From Erythrobacter colymbi (GTDB lineage: Bacteria > Pseudomonadota > Alphaproteobacteria > Sphingomonadales > Sphingomonadaceae): a DNA stretch of 64,000 nucleotides. The notes below the pieces were generated by a model that worked only from the letters and a program-made list of their open reading frames with translations, searched no databases and was not told where the DNA came from. Shown piece by piece: positions 54,284 to 62,357 of the stretch; position 1 is the stretch's first letter; each line of letters starts with the position of its first letter. The stretch covers positions 186,001-250,000 of the forward strand of contig NZ_MUYK01000003.1 of assembly GCF_002155685.1 (NCBI RefSeq). The letters run 5' to 3'. Made by a program: the position numbers and the translations under genes.

Positions 54284-55123
54284 CTAGCGGATCACGCGGA
54301 TGCGCGGTTGACCGCCGGAGACCTCGGCCACCCACACCCGCTCGTTGCTCTGGGTCAGGACATAGACGGGCATCTGTGCGGCATAGACCGAGAAGACGTG
54401 GATCTCGGTCGGGACGGGGTCGAGCAGGTGGGTGACCATCAGCGATTCCGCGCGGCCATCCTTGCCCTCCTCCATCGCGGTCTTCATGGTGAGGCAAGAC
54501 TGGGTGAAGGAACGGCGGTCCTTGATTGTGCCGTTCACGATCTCGAAGCGGTGGTGCCCGCCGAAGGGGATCGCGCCGGTCTTCTCCTGCGGGGTGAGGA
54601 GATAGGCGTACAAGCCGCCGTCGGGCTTGCCGGTGGGGAAGACCACGGTGTTGAAGCGGCTGGCGGCGCAGCGTTCGACCTTCTGTTTGCGCATCAGGGC
54701 AACGGCCTCGACCTGGGTCACTTCGGATGCCGTCAGCGGCCTTTCGCCGGCCGCATAGGTCATGCGGCGGGTGACGGTCTCGCCGTCATAGACCCCGCTC
54801 CACGCCGCCTCGAAGCCGCCGCCCGCGACGGGGCGGAAGAACACCGTCTCCCAGCCATCGTCCACCTCGTTGACGATCCAGCCTCCGATCCCGCGCTTGT
54901 CCGCCTCGGACAGGTCCTCAAGCGCCGCGTCGGTCCCGTGCCAGGCGGCCTGATCGTAGGCGTGGAGCTTGTATCCCAGATCGAGCGCCTGCTGCACCGC
55001 GGCCTCCTCGGCGGCGGTCAGCGTGGGGGCGGGCTTGGGAGCGGCGGCATCCTGCGCGGCGAGCGGCGGCGCGGCCAGCGCGAGGCCGGCGGCGAGAATG
55101 GCGAAAGCCTTGAACCTGTTCAC
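54284..55123 (-). CDS. Exported protein, unknown function
   Basis: A 279-residue protein with a signal peptide (AFAILAAGLALAAPPLA). The mature domain is mixed alpha/beta with IGGWIVNEVDDGWETVFFRP and HHRFEIVNGTIKDRRSFTQS. No family recognised. Periplasmic by prediction. Monocistronic. Confidence 0.75.
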   Translation of the reverse strand: MNRFKAFAILAAGLALAAPPLAAQDAAAPKPAPTLTAAEEAAVQQALDLGYKLHAYDQAAWHGTDAALEDLSEADKRGIGGWIVNEVDDGWETVFFRPVAGGGFEAAWSGVYDGETVTRRMTYAAGERPLTASEVTQVEAVALMRKQKVERCAASRFNTVVFPTGKPDGGLYAYLLTPQEKTGAIPFGGHHRFEIVNGTIKDRRSFTQSCLTMKTAMEEGKDGRAESLMVTHLLDPVPTEIHVFSVYAAQMPVYVLTQSNERVWVAEVSGGQPRIRVIR

Positions 55124-55173
55124 GATTTGCGTCCCTTCTGCCCCGGCTCGCGGGACGCAGGCAGCCTACCGTG

Positions 55174-55590
55174 TCACTCCCCCTTGGGGAAGAAGAACTC
55201 GCGCAGATGTTCACCGATGCGCGCCGGGCGCAGGGTGGCGGCGTCAATGCAGCACCACGAGGATTGCACCTCGGCCAGCACCTCCTCGCCGCGCTTGATC
55301 AGCGTCGAATAGAACGCGCGCGCGCCGTTGAAGCGCTCGAGCACGGTCTGCGCGATCACCGCGTCTTCGAGGAAGGCGGGCTTGCGGTAGGTGATCTCGT
55401 GCTTGAGCGCGACCCACGCCTTCGACGCCACATCCTCGGCCGGAGCGATCCCGCGCCAATGCGCCAGCACCGCATCCTGCACCCAGTTGAGGTAGCGCGC
55501 ATTGTTGACGTGGCCCATGAAGTCGATGTCCTCGACCGCCACGGTGATCGGGTGGAAAAACGGGCGGGCAGGAGATTCGCTTGCTGACAT
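55174..55590 (-). CDS. YbgC/FadM-type acyl-CoA thioesterase
   Basis: A 138-residue hotdog protein: EDIDFMGHVNNARYLNWVQD holds the D-x5-H-V-N-N-x-x-Y motif of the 4-hydroxybenzoyl-CoA thioesterase group. It hydrolyses an acyl-CoA of unknown type. Divergent from leuC with 143 bp between them. Confidence 0.85.
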   Translation of the reverse strand: MSASESPARPFFHPITVAVEDIDFMGHVNNARYLNWVQDAVLAHWRGIAPAEDVASKAWVALKHEITYRKPAFLEDAVIAQTVLERFNGARAFYSTLIKRGEEVLAEVQSSWCCIDAATLRPARIGEHLREFFFPKGE

Positions 55591-55733
55591 AAATGTAAAC
55601 TAGCGCAAGATTATGACAAATTCTACCGCTGAAGCCCGGTAAATTGCCGCAATCTTGCCACGGCTCGCGGAACAGGATTATGGGCGTCTCGTTTCGGGTC
55701 GCACCCTTGCCCCTCCAACCGATGGAACCGCCC

Positions 55734-57164
55734 ATGGCCAGCCGCCCCCGCACCCTCTACGAAAAGATCTGGGACGCGCATGTCGTCGAGACGCGCGATG
55801 ACGGGACGGCGCTGATTTATATCGACCGCCATCTGGTGCATGAAGTCACCAGCCCGCAGGCATTCGAGGCGTTGAAGGTCGCTGGGCGCCCGGTGCGCCG
55901 CCCCGAGCTGACGCTGGCCGTGCCCGATCACAACCTCCCCACCACCGCACGGCTCGACAGCGCAGGCAAACCCGTCCCCATTGCCGACCCTGAAAGCGCC
56001 GCCCAGCTCGCCGCGCTCGAAGTCAACGCGCCTGCCTTCGGCATCCGCTATATCCCCGCGACCGCGAAGGAGCAGGGGATCGTCCATGTCGTCGGCCCCG
56101 AGCAGGGCTTCTCCCTGCCCGGCACCACCATCGTCTGCGGGGATTCGCACACGGCCTGCCACGGCGGCCTCGGCGCGCTCGCCTTCGGAATCGGGACGAG
56201 CGAGGTCGAGCACGTTCTTGCCACGCAGACGCTGCTGCTCCAGCAATCGAAGCCGATGGAAGTGCGGGTTGAGGGCGATCTCGGCCCGGGCGTCAGCGCC
56301 AAGGACCTGATCCTCCACATCATCGGCAAGATCGGCGCGGCAGGCGGCAGCGGCTACGTGATCGAATACCGCGGCCGCGTGTTCGAGCGCATGACCATCG
56401 AGGAGCGCCTCACGGTCTGCAACATGAGCATCGAGGCCGGTGCGCGCGCGGGCCTGATCGCGCCAGACGATACCACCTTCGCCTATCTCAAGGGCCGCCC
56501 GATGGCCCCCAAGGGCGCGGAATGGGACGCGGCGGTCGCCTATTGGCGCACGCTCCATTCGGATGACGGCGCGGCCTTCGCCAAGTCGGTGACGATCAAA
56601 GCCGCCGATGTCGAACCCAGCGTCACCTGGGGCACCAGCCCCGAGGACGTCGTGCCCATCGGCGGGCTGGTGCCGCACCCCGCGGACTTCGCCGACGAGA
56701 GCAAGCGCGTCGCCGCGCAGAAATCGCTCGACTACATGGGCCTCACTCCCGGCACCCCGATGACGCAGGTGCCGATCCAGAACGTCTTTATCGGCTCCTG
56801 CACCAACAGCCGCATCGAGGACCTGCGCGCCGCCGCTGCAGTGCTCAAGGGCCGCCGCAAGGCCGAGAATGTGCGCTGGGCGATCGTCGTGCCGGGTTCC
56901 GGCCTCGTAAAGGCCCAGGCGGAAGAAGAAGGCCTCGACCGCATCTTCACCGAAGCCGGTTTCGAATGGCGCGAGCCGGGCTGCTCGGCCTGCCTCGGCA
57001 TGAACCCCGACAAGGTGCCCGCGGGCGAGCGCTGCGCCTCGACCAGCAACCGCAACTTCGTTGGTAGGCAGGGCCCGGGCGCGCGAACGCACCTCGTCTC
57101 GCCGGCGATGGCCGCCGCCGCCGCGGTCACCGGGCGGCTCGCCGACGTGCGCGAACTGGTGTGA
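55734..57164 (+). CDS. leuC: 3-isopropylmalate dehydratase large subunit
   Basis: A 476-residue aconitase-family subunit. [14 protein letters not shown] at the start, [20 protein letters not shown], then [20 protein letters not shown] and [11 protein letters not shown] supply the three Cys that bind the 4Fe-4S cluster. It isomerises isopropylmalate in leucine synthesis with LeuD. The frame is open upstream; ATG 55734 gives standard length. Two small genes separate it from leuD. Confidence 0.96.
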   Translation: MASRPRTLYEKIWDAHVVETRDDGTALIYIDRHLVHEVTSPQAFEALKVAGRPVRRPELTLAVPDHNLPTTARLDSAGKPVPIADPESAAQLAALEVNAPAFGIRYIPATAKEQGIVHVVGPEQGFSLPGTTIVCGDSHTACHGGLGALAFGIGTSEVEHVLATQTLLLQQSKPMEVRVEGDLGPGVSAKDLILHIIGKIGAAGGSGYVIEYRGRVFERMTIEERLTVCNMSIEAGARAGLIAPDDTTFAYLKGRPMAPKGAEWDAAVAYWRTLHSDDGAAFAKSVTIKAADVEPSVTWGTSPEDVVPIGGLVPHPADFADESKRVAAQKSLDYMGLTPGTPMTQVPIQNVFIGSCTNSRIEDLRAAAAVLKGRRKAENVRWAIVVPGSGLVKAQAEEEGLDRIFTEAGFEWREPGCSACLGMNPDKVPAGERCASTSNRNFVGRQGPGARTHLVSPAMAAAAAVTGRLADVRELV

Positions 57165-57922
57165 TGCCGACCCGGCGGACCATCATCGCCGGCACATTCG
57201 CCGCAGCCGTGGCAGGCCTTGCCCGTCCGGTGCTGGCGCAGGGCAATAGCTTGGACGATCCGCGCTACGCCGCCTTTGCCGCCGCGCGCCGCAATGCGTG
57301 GTCTGCACTCGGCCCGGTCGATGACGACGTGATCGGCTACCTCGTCAGCCCCGAATTCCAGGGCGCCCCGGCGTGGCCCACCACCCGGCAGTCCTATCTC
57401 GTCGCGCGGCCAAAGGGCAGCACGCTCATCGCATCGGACGGTCTCAGCGATCTCTTCACCGGCACCGACAGCGCCGAACCCGGTTTCGGCTGCGAGGTCT
57501 TTATCGAATGCCCCGATCTTGCCGGCGCCGCCTTCGAAGCGGTGAAGCGCAGCTGGCAGTTCCAGCTGATCGAGAACTTCGCCCGGAACGTGGCCGATAT
57601 GGGCGGGATAAATGGCGTTCTCGAAAGATACGGGGTCATCTCGATGGAGCTTCCCGCGCCCGAAAGCACGCCCGAGCGCTGGGTAACCGCGCGCGGTAGC
57701 GTCGGCGCGCTGGTGGGGATCGAGGTGCCCGATCGACCGGCGCGCTGCACGCTCGCGCCGGGCGTGGCCATCCGTCTCGTCGCGCTGACGCTGCTGCTGC
57801 CGGACGAGACCGAGTACGTGATCAAGGGCGGCAAAGCCGCGCGGGGCGAGCTCGCCGCGATCCTCTTCGCCACGGGCACAGGCCTCGCATCACCCGCCAA
57901 TCGCCGCTCTGTGCTTGCGTAA
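57164..57922 (+). CDS. Exported protein with Tat-like signal, unknown function
   Basis: A 252-residue protein, ATG overlapping the leuC stop by one base. Twin-arginine-like start ([20 protein letters not shown]) and ARPVLAQG cleavage region. The mature part (GFGCEVFIECPDLAGAAFEA; LFATGTGLASPANRRSVLA) faintly recalls bacterial SUFU-domain proteins, not enough to name it. Co-transcribed with leuC. Confidence 0.72.
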   Translation: MPTRRTIIAGTFAAAVAGLARPVLAQGNSLDDPRYAAFAAARRNAWSALGPVDDDVIGYLVSPEFQGAPAWPTTRQSYLVARPKGSTLIASDGLSDLFTGTDSAEPGFGCEVFIECPDLAGAAFEAVKRSWQFQLIENFARNVADMGGINGVLERYGVISMELPAPESTPERWVTARGSVGALVGIEVPDRPARCTLAPGVAIRLVALTLLLPDETEYVIKGGKAARGELAAILFATGTGLASPANRRSVLA

Positions 57923-57949
57923 GGCCGCAACTGGGACCATCTGGAAACC

Positions 57950-58126
57950 ATGACCGACAAGCCCAAGAACAACACCGCCCGCAACGCCGCGATTGCTGCT
58001 GCGGGTGCCATCGGATCGGCGGCCGTCGCCGCAGCGCTGCTCTATGCGGGTAAGCGCAAGAAGAAGCCCTCCGAGCCGACCCAGCCGGGCCCGATCCCCT
58101 CGGGCGAGCCGCCCCAGACGGACTAA
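57950..58126 (+). CDS. Small hypothetical membrane protein between leuC and leuD
   Basis: A 58-residue protein: MTDKPKNNTARNAAIAAAGA, one weak helix (AIGSAAVAAALLYAG) and a basic, Pro-rich tail (KRKKKPSEPTQPGP). Position and reading frame support a gene; function unknown. leuD starts 13 bp later. Confidence 0.65.
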   Translation: MTDKPKNNTARNAAIAAAGAIGSAAVAAALLYAGKRKKKPSEPTQPGPIPSGEPPQTD

Positions 58127-58138
58127 GGACACAAGCCC

Positions 58139-58741
58139 ATGCAGCCCCTCACCAGCGTCGAAGGCCGCGCCTATCCGCTCGGCCTCAAGAATGTCGACAC
58201 CGACATCATCATCCCGGCCAAATGGCTCAAGACCGTCAGCCGCGAGGGAATGGGCGCAGGCGCGTTTGAATCGCTGCGAGCCGAGCCCGGCAATGTCTTC
58301 GACGATCCCGCCTACGCAGGCGCGCCGATCCTGATTGCGGGCGACAATTACGGCTGCGGATCGAGCCGCGAGCACGCGGCCTGGGCGATGCTCGACCTCG
58401 GCATCCGCGTGGTGATCGCGCCGAGCTTTTCCGACATCCATTCGGGCAATGCGGTGAAGAACGGCATCCTGCCCGTGGTGCTGCCGCAGGAAGCGGTCGA
58501 CCGGCTGCTCGAAGTCGCGCGCGAGGGGCTGGAGATCGCCGTCGATCTCGAAGCGCAGACCGTCACCACCCCCTATCAGGACCGCTTCACCTTCGAGATC
58601 GACCCGTTCCGCAAGCACTGCCTGCTGAACGGCCTAGACGAGGTCGGGCTGACGATGGCGCGGGGCGAGGCGATCGGCGGGTTCGAGGCGCAGCGCACCT
58701 CCGCCCAGCCGTGGCTGATGCGCGGCACCCAGGCCGCATAG
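58139..58741 (+). CDS. leuD: 3-isopropylmalate dehydratase small subunit
   Basis: A 200-residue Leu[21 protein letters not shown] and [20 protein letters not shown] (substrate loop with SSREH). Forms the swivel domain that pairs with LeuC. Confidence 0.96.
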   Translation: MQPLTSVEGRAYPLGLKNVDTDIIIPAKWLKTVSREGMGAGAFESLRAEPGNVFDDPAYAGAPILIAGDNYGCGSSREHAAWAMLDLGIRVVIAPSFSDIHSGNAVKNGILPVVLPQEAVDRLLEVAREGLEIAVDLEAQTVTTPYQDRFTFEIDPFRKHCLLNGLDEVGLTMARGEAIGGFEAQRTSAQPWLMRGTQAA

Positions 58742-58766
58742 AATTACCATACCGGGAGAGGACACA

Positions 58767-59765
58767 ATGAAAGCCATTCGCACCCACCAGACCGGCGGGC
58801 CCGAAACCCTGACATTGGACGAGGTCGACGCCCCCACCCCGGGCAAGGGAGAGGTGCTCGTCGCGGTCAAGGCCTGCGCGATCAACTATCCCGATGGCCT
58901 GATCATCCGCGACATGTACCAGTTCAAGCCGCAGCGGCCTTTCAGCCCCGGCGGCGAGATTTCGGGCGTGATCGAGGCTGTGGGCGAAGGCGTCGAAGGC
59001 TATGCGGTGGGCGACAAGGTGCTCGCCGGGATCGGCAACGGGGGCCTTGCCGAGAAGGTCGTCGTGCCCGCGGGCCGGATGTTCAAGGTGCCCGACGGCG
59101 TCTCCTTCGAGAAGGCCGCTTCCCTGCTGATGACCTATGGCACCACCATCCATGGCCTCAAGGACCGCGGCCATATCAAGGCCGGTGACACCGTGCTGAT
59201 CCTCGGCGCGGCGGGCGGTGTGGGCCTTTCGGCGATCGAACTCAGCAAGGCGTTTGGCGCGCGCGTGGTCGCTGCCGTGTCCTCGGAAGCCAAGGGCGAA
59301 GTCGCCCGCAAGGCCGGGGCAGACGAGGTCGTGATCTACCCGCGCGAGGCGATGGACAAGGATGCTTCCAAAGCCCTCGCCGATGCCTTCAAGAAGGCCT
59401 GCGGCCCCGACGGCGCGAATATCGTCTATGACATCGTCGGCGGGCAATATTCCGAGCCTGCGCTGCGCGCTATCGCGTGGGAGGGCCGTTTCCTGGTGGT
59501 CGGCTTCCCGGCTGGGATCGCCAAGATGCCGCTCAATCTCACGCTCCTCAAATCCTGCGACATCTGCGGCGTGTTCTGGGGCGCCTTCACCGCGCGCGAC
59601 CCGCAGGGCTTCCACGCGCAGGTGAACGAGCTGTTCGACCTGATGAAGGCCGGCAAGATCGACCCGCTGGTCAGCGAGACTTTCCCCCTCGAGCGGGCCG
59701 GCGACGCCATCGCCAAGCTCGAAGCGCGCGAGGCGGTCGGCAAGCTCGTGGTGACGATGGATTGA
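58767..59765 (+). CDS. NADPH:quinone oxidoreductase family (MDR superfamily)
   Basis: A 332-residue zinc-independent medium-chain reductase: INYPDGLIIRDMYQFKPQRP near the start, then ILGAAGGVGLSAIELSKAFG, the nucleotide-binding AAxxGVG loop. No zinc-ligand Cys cluster. It reduces quinones or enals with NADPH. Follows leuD by 25 bp. Confidence 0.9.
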   Translation: MKAIRTHQTGGPETLTLDEVDAPTPGKGEVLVAVKACAINYPDGLIIRDMYQFKPQRPFSPGGEISGVIEAVGEGVEGYAVGDKVLAGIGNGGLAEKVVVPAGRMFKVPDGVSFEKAASLLMTYGTTIHGLKDRGHIKAGDTVLILGAAGGVGLSAIELSKAFGARVVAAVSSEAKGEVARKAGADEVVIYPREAMDKDASKALADAFKKACGPDGANIVYDIVGGQYSEPALRAIAWEGRFLVVGFPAGIAKMPLNLTLLKSCDICGVFWGAFTARDPQGFHAQVNELFDLMKAGKIDPLVSETFPLERAGDAIAKLEAREAVGKLVVTMD

Positions 59766-59846
59766 GCGCCAGCGCGCGCGGCCCCTTGAAGCCGCGCGCG
59801 CCCGCCTCTATCGCTCCCCTTGGATCGTATCCGAAGGGACACACAC

Positions 59847-60170
59847 ATGACCGATTTCAGGGACCGCGAGCGCGCCGAGGAAGCCCACTTCGCGCTCGAG
59901 GAAGAAACCGCCTTCCGCATTCTCGCCCGCCGCAACCGCCTGCTAGGCGAATGGGCCGCCGGGCTGATGACGCTCACCCCCGAGGAAACCGACTCCTACC
60001 GCAAGGCGGTGGTCCAGGCCGAGTTCGAGGAAGCGGGCGACGAGGACGTGGTGAGGAAGCTCCTCGGCGATCTCACCGCCGCGCAGATCGACATCTCCGA
60101 AGCCGATATCCGCGCCAAGCTCGCCGAACTGGCGATCGAGGCGCGCCGCCAGCTTTTGGGCGAGGTCTGA
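59847..60170 (+). CDS. DUF1476 protein (ATP synthase zeta-type inhibitor)
   Basis: A 107-residue helical protein: MTDFRDRERAEEAHFALEEE and RNRLLGEWAAGLMTLT match DUF1476, the alphaproteobacterial zeta subunit family that inhibits F1-ATPase in Paracoccus. The inhibitory N-terminal segment is present. Confidence 0.85.
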   Translation: MTDFRDRERAEEAHFALEEETAFRILARRNRLLGEWAAGLMTLTPEETDSYRKAVVQAEFEEAGDEDVVRKLLGDLTAAQIDISEADIRAKLAELAIEARRQLLGEV

Positions 60171-60174
60171 ACCC

Positions 60175-60408
60175 ATGCCGATGTCCGCGCGCGAGATCAC
60201 CGAGGCGATCACCGCCGCCCTGCCCGGCGCGGTGGTCGAGCTGCGCGACCTTGCGGGCGACGACGATCACTGGGCCGCGACCGTCACCGCGCCGCAATTC
60301 GCCGGCCTCAGCCGCGTGGCGCAGCACAAGCTGGTCTACAACGCGCTGGGCGGGCGGATGGGCGGTGTGCTGCACGCCTTGCAAGTGACCACCGTGGTCC
60401 CCAAGTAA
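60175..60408 (+). CDS. BolA family protein
   Basis: A 77-residue short BolA: IITEAIT-like helix ([18 protein letters not shown]), then [20 protein letters not shown] with the His that binds Fe-S jointly with monothiol glutaredoxin. The next gene is exactly such a glutaredoxin, a conserved pair for iron-sulfur trafficking. Confidence 0.92.
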   Translation: MPMSAREITEAITAALPGAVVELRDLAGDDDHWAATVTAPQFAGLSRVAQHKLVYNALGGRMGGVLHALQVTTVVPK

Positions 60409-60448
60409 CCACTCAACCAAACACTCATTGCCAAGGGGCAATCCACCG

Positions 60449-60775
60449 ATGTCCGACGTCAACACCCGCATTTCCGATCTCGTCACCGCCAATGACGTGG
60501 TGCTGTTCATGAAGGGCACCCCGCTCTTCCCGCAATGCGGTTTCTCCAGCCGCGCGGTGGCGATCCTCGACCATTGCGGCGTCGCCTACGAAAGCGTCGA
60601 CGTGCTGCAGGACATGGAAATCCGCCAGGGCATCAAGAGCTTTTCCGACTGGCCGACGATCCCGCAGCTCTACGTGAAGGGCGAATTCGTGGGCGGCAGC
60701 GACATCATGATGGAGATGTTCGAGGCGGGCGAATTGCAGCAGCTCCTTGATGAGAGCGGCGCGGCGAAGGTTTGA
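60449..60775 (+). CDS. grxD: Monothiol glutaredoxin, CGFS type
   Basis: A 108-residue Grx4/Grx[15 protein letters not shown] with the CGFS site at residues 30-33, then [20 protein letters not shown] for glutathione binding. It carries 2Fe-2S clusters with BolA. Ends at a highly structured intergenic region. Confidence 0.95.
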   Translation: MSDVNTRISDLVTANDVVLFMKGTPLFPQCGFSSRAVAILDHCGVAYESVDVLQDMEIRQGIKSFSDWPTIPQLYVKGEFVGGSDIMMEMFEAGELQQLLDESGAAKV

Positions 60776-61020
60776 TTTTTTGTTTTCCGCAGCACCTCCG
60801 GGCTGCGAAATCCTCGCTCACGGGGCCTGAAGGCCCTGTCGCTGCGGGCGGCCGTTCGGCCTTGCGGTCGCTAGCGCGACCGATACCCGCGCATCCCTCT
60901 TTCTTAGCAATGCAACGGCGCGAAGCGCCGCAAGCGCGAACGCGCGCCCGGAGGGGTGGCCCCGCAGGGGTCGGGCCCCCGGAGGTAGCCAAGGCGGACG
61001 GACGTCCGCCGCCCGGCGCT
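60776..61020. repeat. GC-rich, strongly folded intergenic element
   Basis: Several stems in series: CGGTCGC/GCGACCG (60865-60882), GGCGC/GCGCC near 60915, a GGCCCC-rich stem and GGCGGAC/GTCCGCC (60993-61010). No gene. It resembles dispersed structured repeats of sphingomonads; it may also form the grxD 3' end. Confidence 0.5.
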
Positions 61021-61030
61021 TGAGGCGCAC

Positions 61031-61142
61031 AAAAGAAAAGAGCGCCCCGCAGGACCAGTGCGGAGCGCTCTTTCGTTTTCGGGGAGGCGCAACCCGGAGA
61101 CCAGGAAGGGTCGCGCCTCTCGTCAAAGACCATTTGGGACCG
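61031..61142 (-). ncRNA. Predicted sigma-54-dependent small RNA with twin hairpins, ~112 nt
   Basis: Transcription from the minus-strand sigma-54 promoter should start near 61142. The RNA has a ~20-nt 5' end (with AUGGUCUUU), a perfect 12-bp stem (61084-61095 with 61108-61119; one G-U pair) with a 12-nt loop UUCCUGGUCUCC, then a 14-bp stem (61038-61051 with 61059-61072; one G-U pair) with loop CUGGUCC and a UUUUCUUUU tail, a strong intrinsic terminator. CUGGUC occurs in both loops and UGGUCU in the 5' end. No coding frame of note. This is prediction from sequence only. Confidence 0.7.
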
Positions 61143-61153
61143 CCGCTTAATAT

Positions 61154-61197
61154 GCATGGCGCGTGCCAAACTTGACAAAGCGCGGAATTCCGCCATT
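61154..61197 (-). promoter_or_regulatory. Sigma-54 promoter of the predicted small RNA with upstream inverted repeat
   Basis: On the minus strand AATGGCG-GAATTC-CGCGCTT (61197-61178) is followed after 10 bp by TTGGCACGCGCCATGCAT, with GG (61167-66), N10, GC (61155-54). Layout and spacing equal the psp and tiny-gene promoters. Divergent from the NUDIX gene. Confidence 0.8.
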
Positions 61198-61322
61198 TTT
61201 GGCGGCCCGCCGCCCCGCCCCGTCAGCCGGGTTGTAAAACATCCCGACAACACCTGCGTAAAACGGCAGGTTTACGCCTCCCCCCTTGGCAAGCGTCTGC
61301 CCTGCGGCCATCCTTTGCCGCA

Positions 61323-62105
61323 ATGAGCACCGATTCCGCGCCGATTGGCATTCCCGCCGCCACCATCATCATCTTCCGCCACGCCCCCGAAGGCGGCGCG
61401 CCGGAGGTGCTGATGACCGTGCGCTCGCGCAACATGACCTTCGCGGGCGGTATGGCGGTGTTCCCGGGCGGACGGGTGGACCCGGAGGACTATGCCCTCG
61501 CCGAGGCGCTAGCGGGCGAGCACGGGCTCGATCCCGACGAGGCCGCCCACCAGATCGCCGCCGTGCGAGAGACGCTGGAGGAGACCGGCCTCGCGCTGGG
61601 GCTGGCGGGCGACATCGACGCGGCCCGCGCCGCCGAAGCGCGCGCGATGCTGGCCGAGAGCGGCGCACTCGCCCCGGTGCTCGAGGCGTTCGGCTGGCGG
61701 CTCGACCTCGCGCAGATCGTCCCCTTCGCGCGCTGGTTTCCCAAGAACGAGAACATTTCGCGGGTCTATGACACGCGCTTCTACCTCGCCGATCTGGGGA
61801 CGGGCGCGGTCGACGTGTCGATCGACCAGTCGGAAAACACCCACCTGTTCTGGACCTCGGCGCAGGGCGCGCTCGATGCGGCGGAGCGCGGCGAGATCAA
61901 GCTGATCTTCCCCACCCGCCGCAACCTCGAACGCCTCGCCCTGTTCGCCAGCTTCGCCGAAGCGCGCGCACAGGCCGAAGCGATCCCGGTGCGCACGATC
62001 ATGCCGCAGGTCGTGGAGCAGGACGGCAAGCCGTGGCTGACGATCCTTGCCGATGCCGGCTACCCGGTGACCGGCGAACTGCTGGAGACGGTCGCCCGCG
62101 GCTAA
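61323..62105 (+). CDS. NUDIX hydrolase
   Basis: A 260-residue protein. The Nudix box is GGMAVFPGGRVDPEDY, then AAVRETLEETGLALGL (REx2EE), separated by a longer loop than in standard members, as in NUDT19-like acyl-CoA or nucleotide-sugar hydrolases. Cytoplasmic. Substrate unknown. Confidence 0.88.
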   Translation: MSTDSAPIGIPAATIIIFRHAPEGGAPEVLMTVRSRNMTFAGGMAVFPGGRVDPEDYALAEALAGEHGLDPDEAAHQIAAVRETLEETGLALGLAGDIDAARAAEARAMLAESGALAPVLEAFGWRLDLAQIVPFARWFPKNENISRVYDTRFYLADLGTGAVDVSIDQSENTHLFWTSAQGALDAAERGEIKLIFPTRRNLERLALFASFAEARAQAEAIPVRTIMPQVVEQDGKPWLTILADAGYPVTGELLETVARG

Positions 62106-62145
62106 GGCTGACAGGCGAATCGGGCTGCCTCCACACTCCGATCGC

Positions 62146-62161
62146 ATGGTAGCGTTACCAT
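62146..62161. promoter_or_regulatory. LacI-type operator upstream of the GH3 gene
   Basis: ATGGTAGCGTTACCAT is a 16-bp near-palindrome with the central GCG typical of LacI-family sites. A related GATGTTAGCGATACATC follows at 62238-62254 and a half-site TGTTAGCG near 62302. The 252-bp region has no gene; its AT-rich middle should hold the promoter. Confidence 0.65.
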
Positions 62162-62357
62162 AACTAAATTTGCTTTACTAATTTGAATTTTTCTTATTAT
62201 TTATCGCATATTTGCAGAGATTTACCGCGAACCATCCGATGTTAGCGATACATCGTCTCGTTGCCCGATTGACTTCCCGCCGCAGATTTTCCAACATCAA
62301 TGTTAGCGTTCGCAAAGACGCGGGGAACGGCGACCACAATCGCCGCGGGAGAGGGAC

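Noticed and set aside
60705..61253. Open frame spanning the structured intergenic region and the predicted small RNA
   Set aside because: It runs through terminator hairpins and repeats, with a low-complexity product; not a credible protein.
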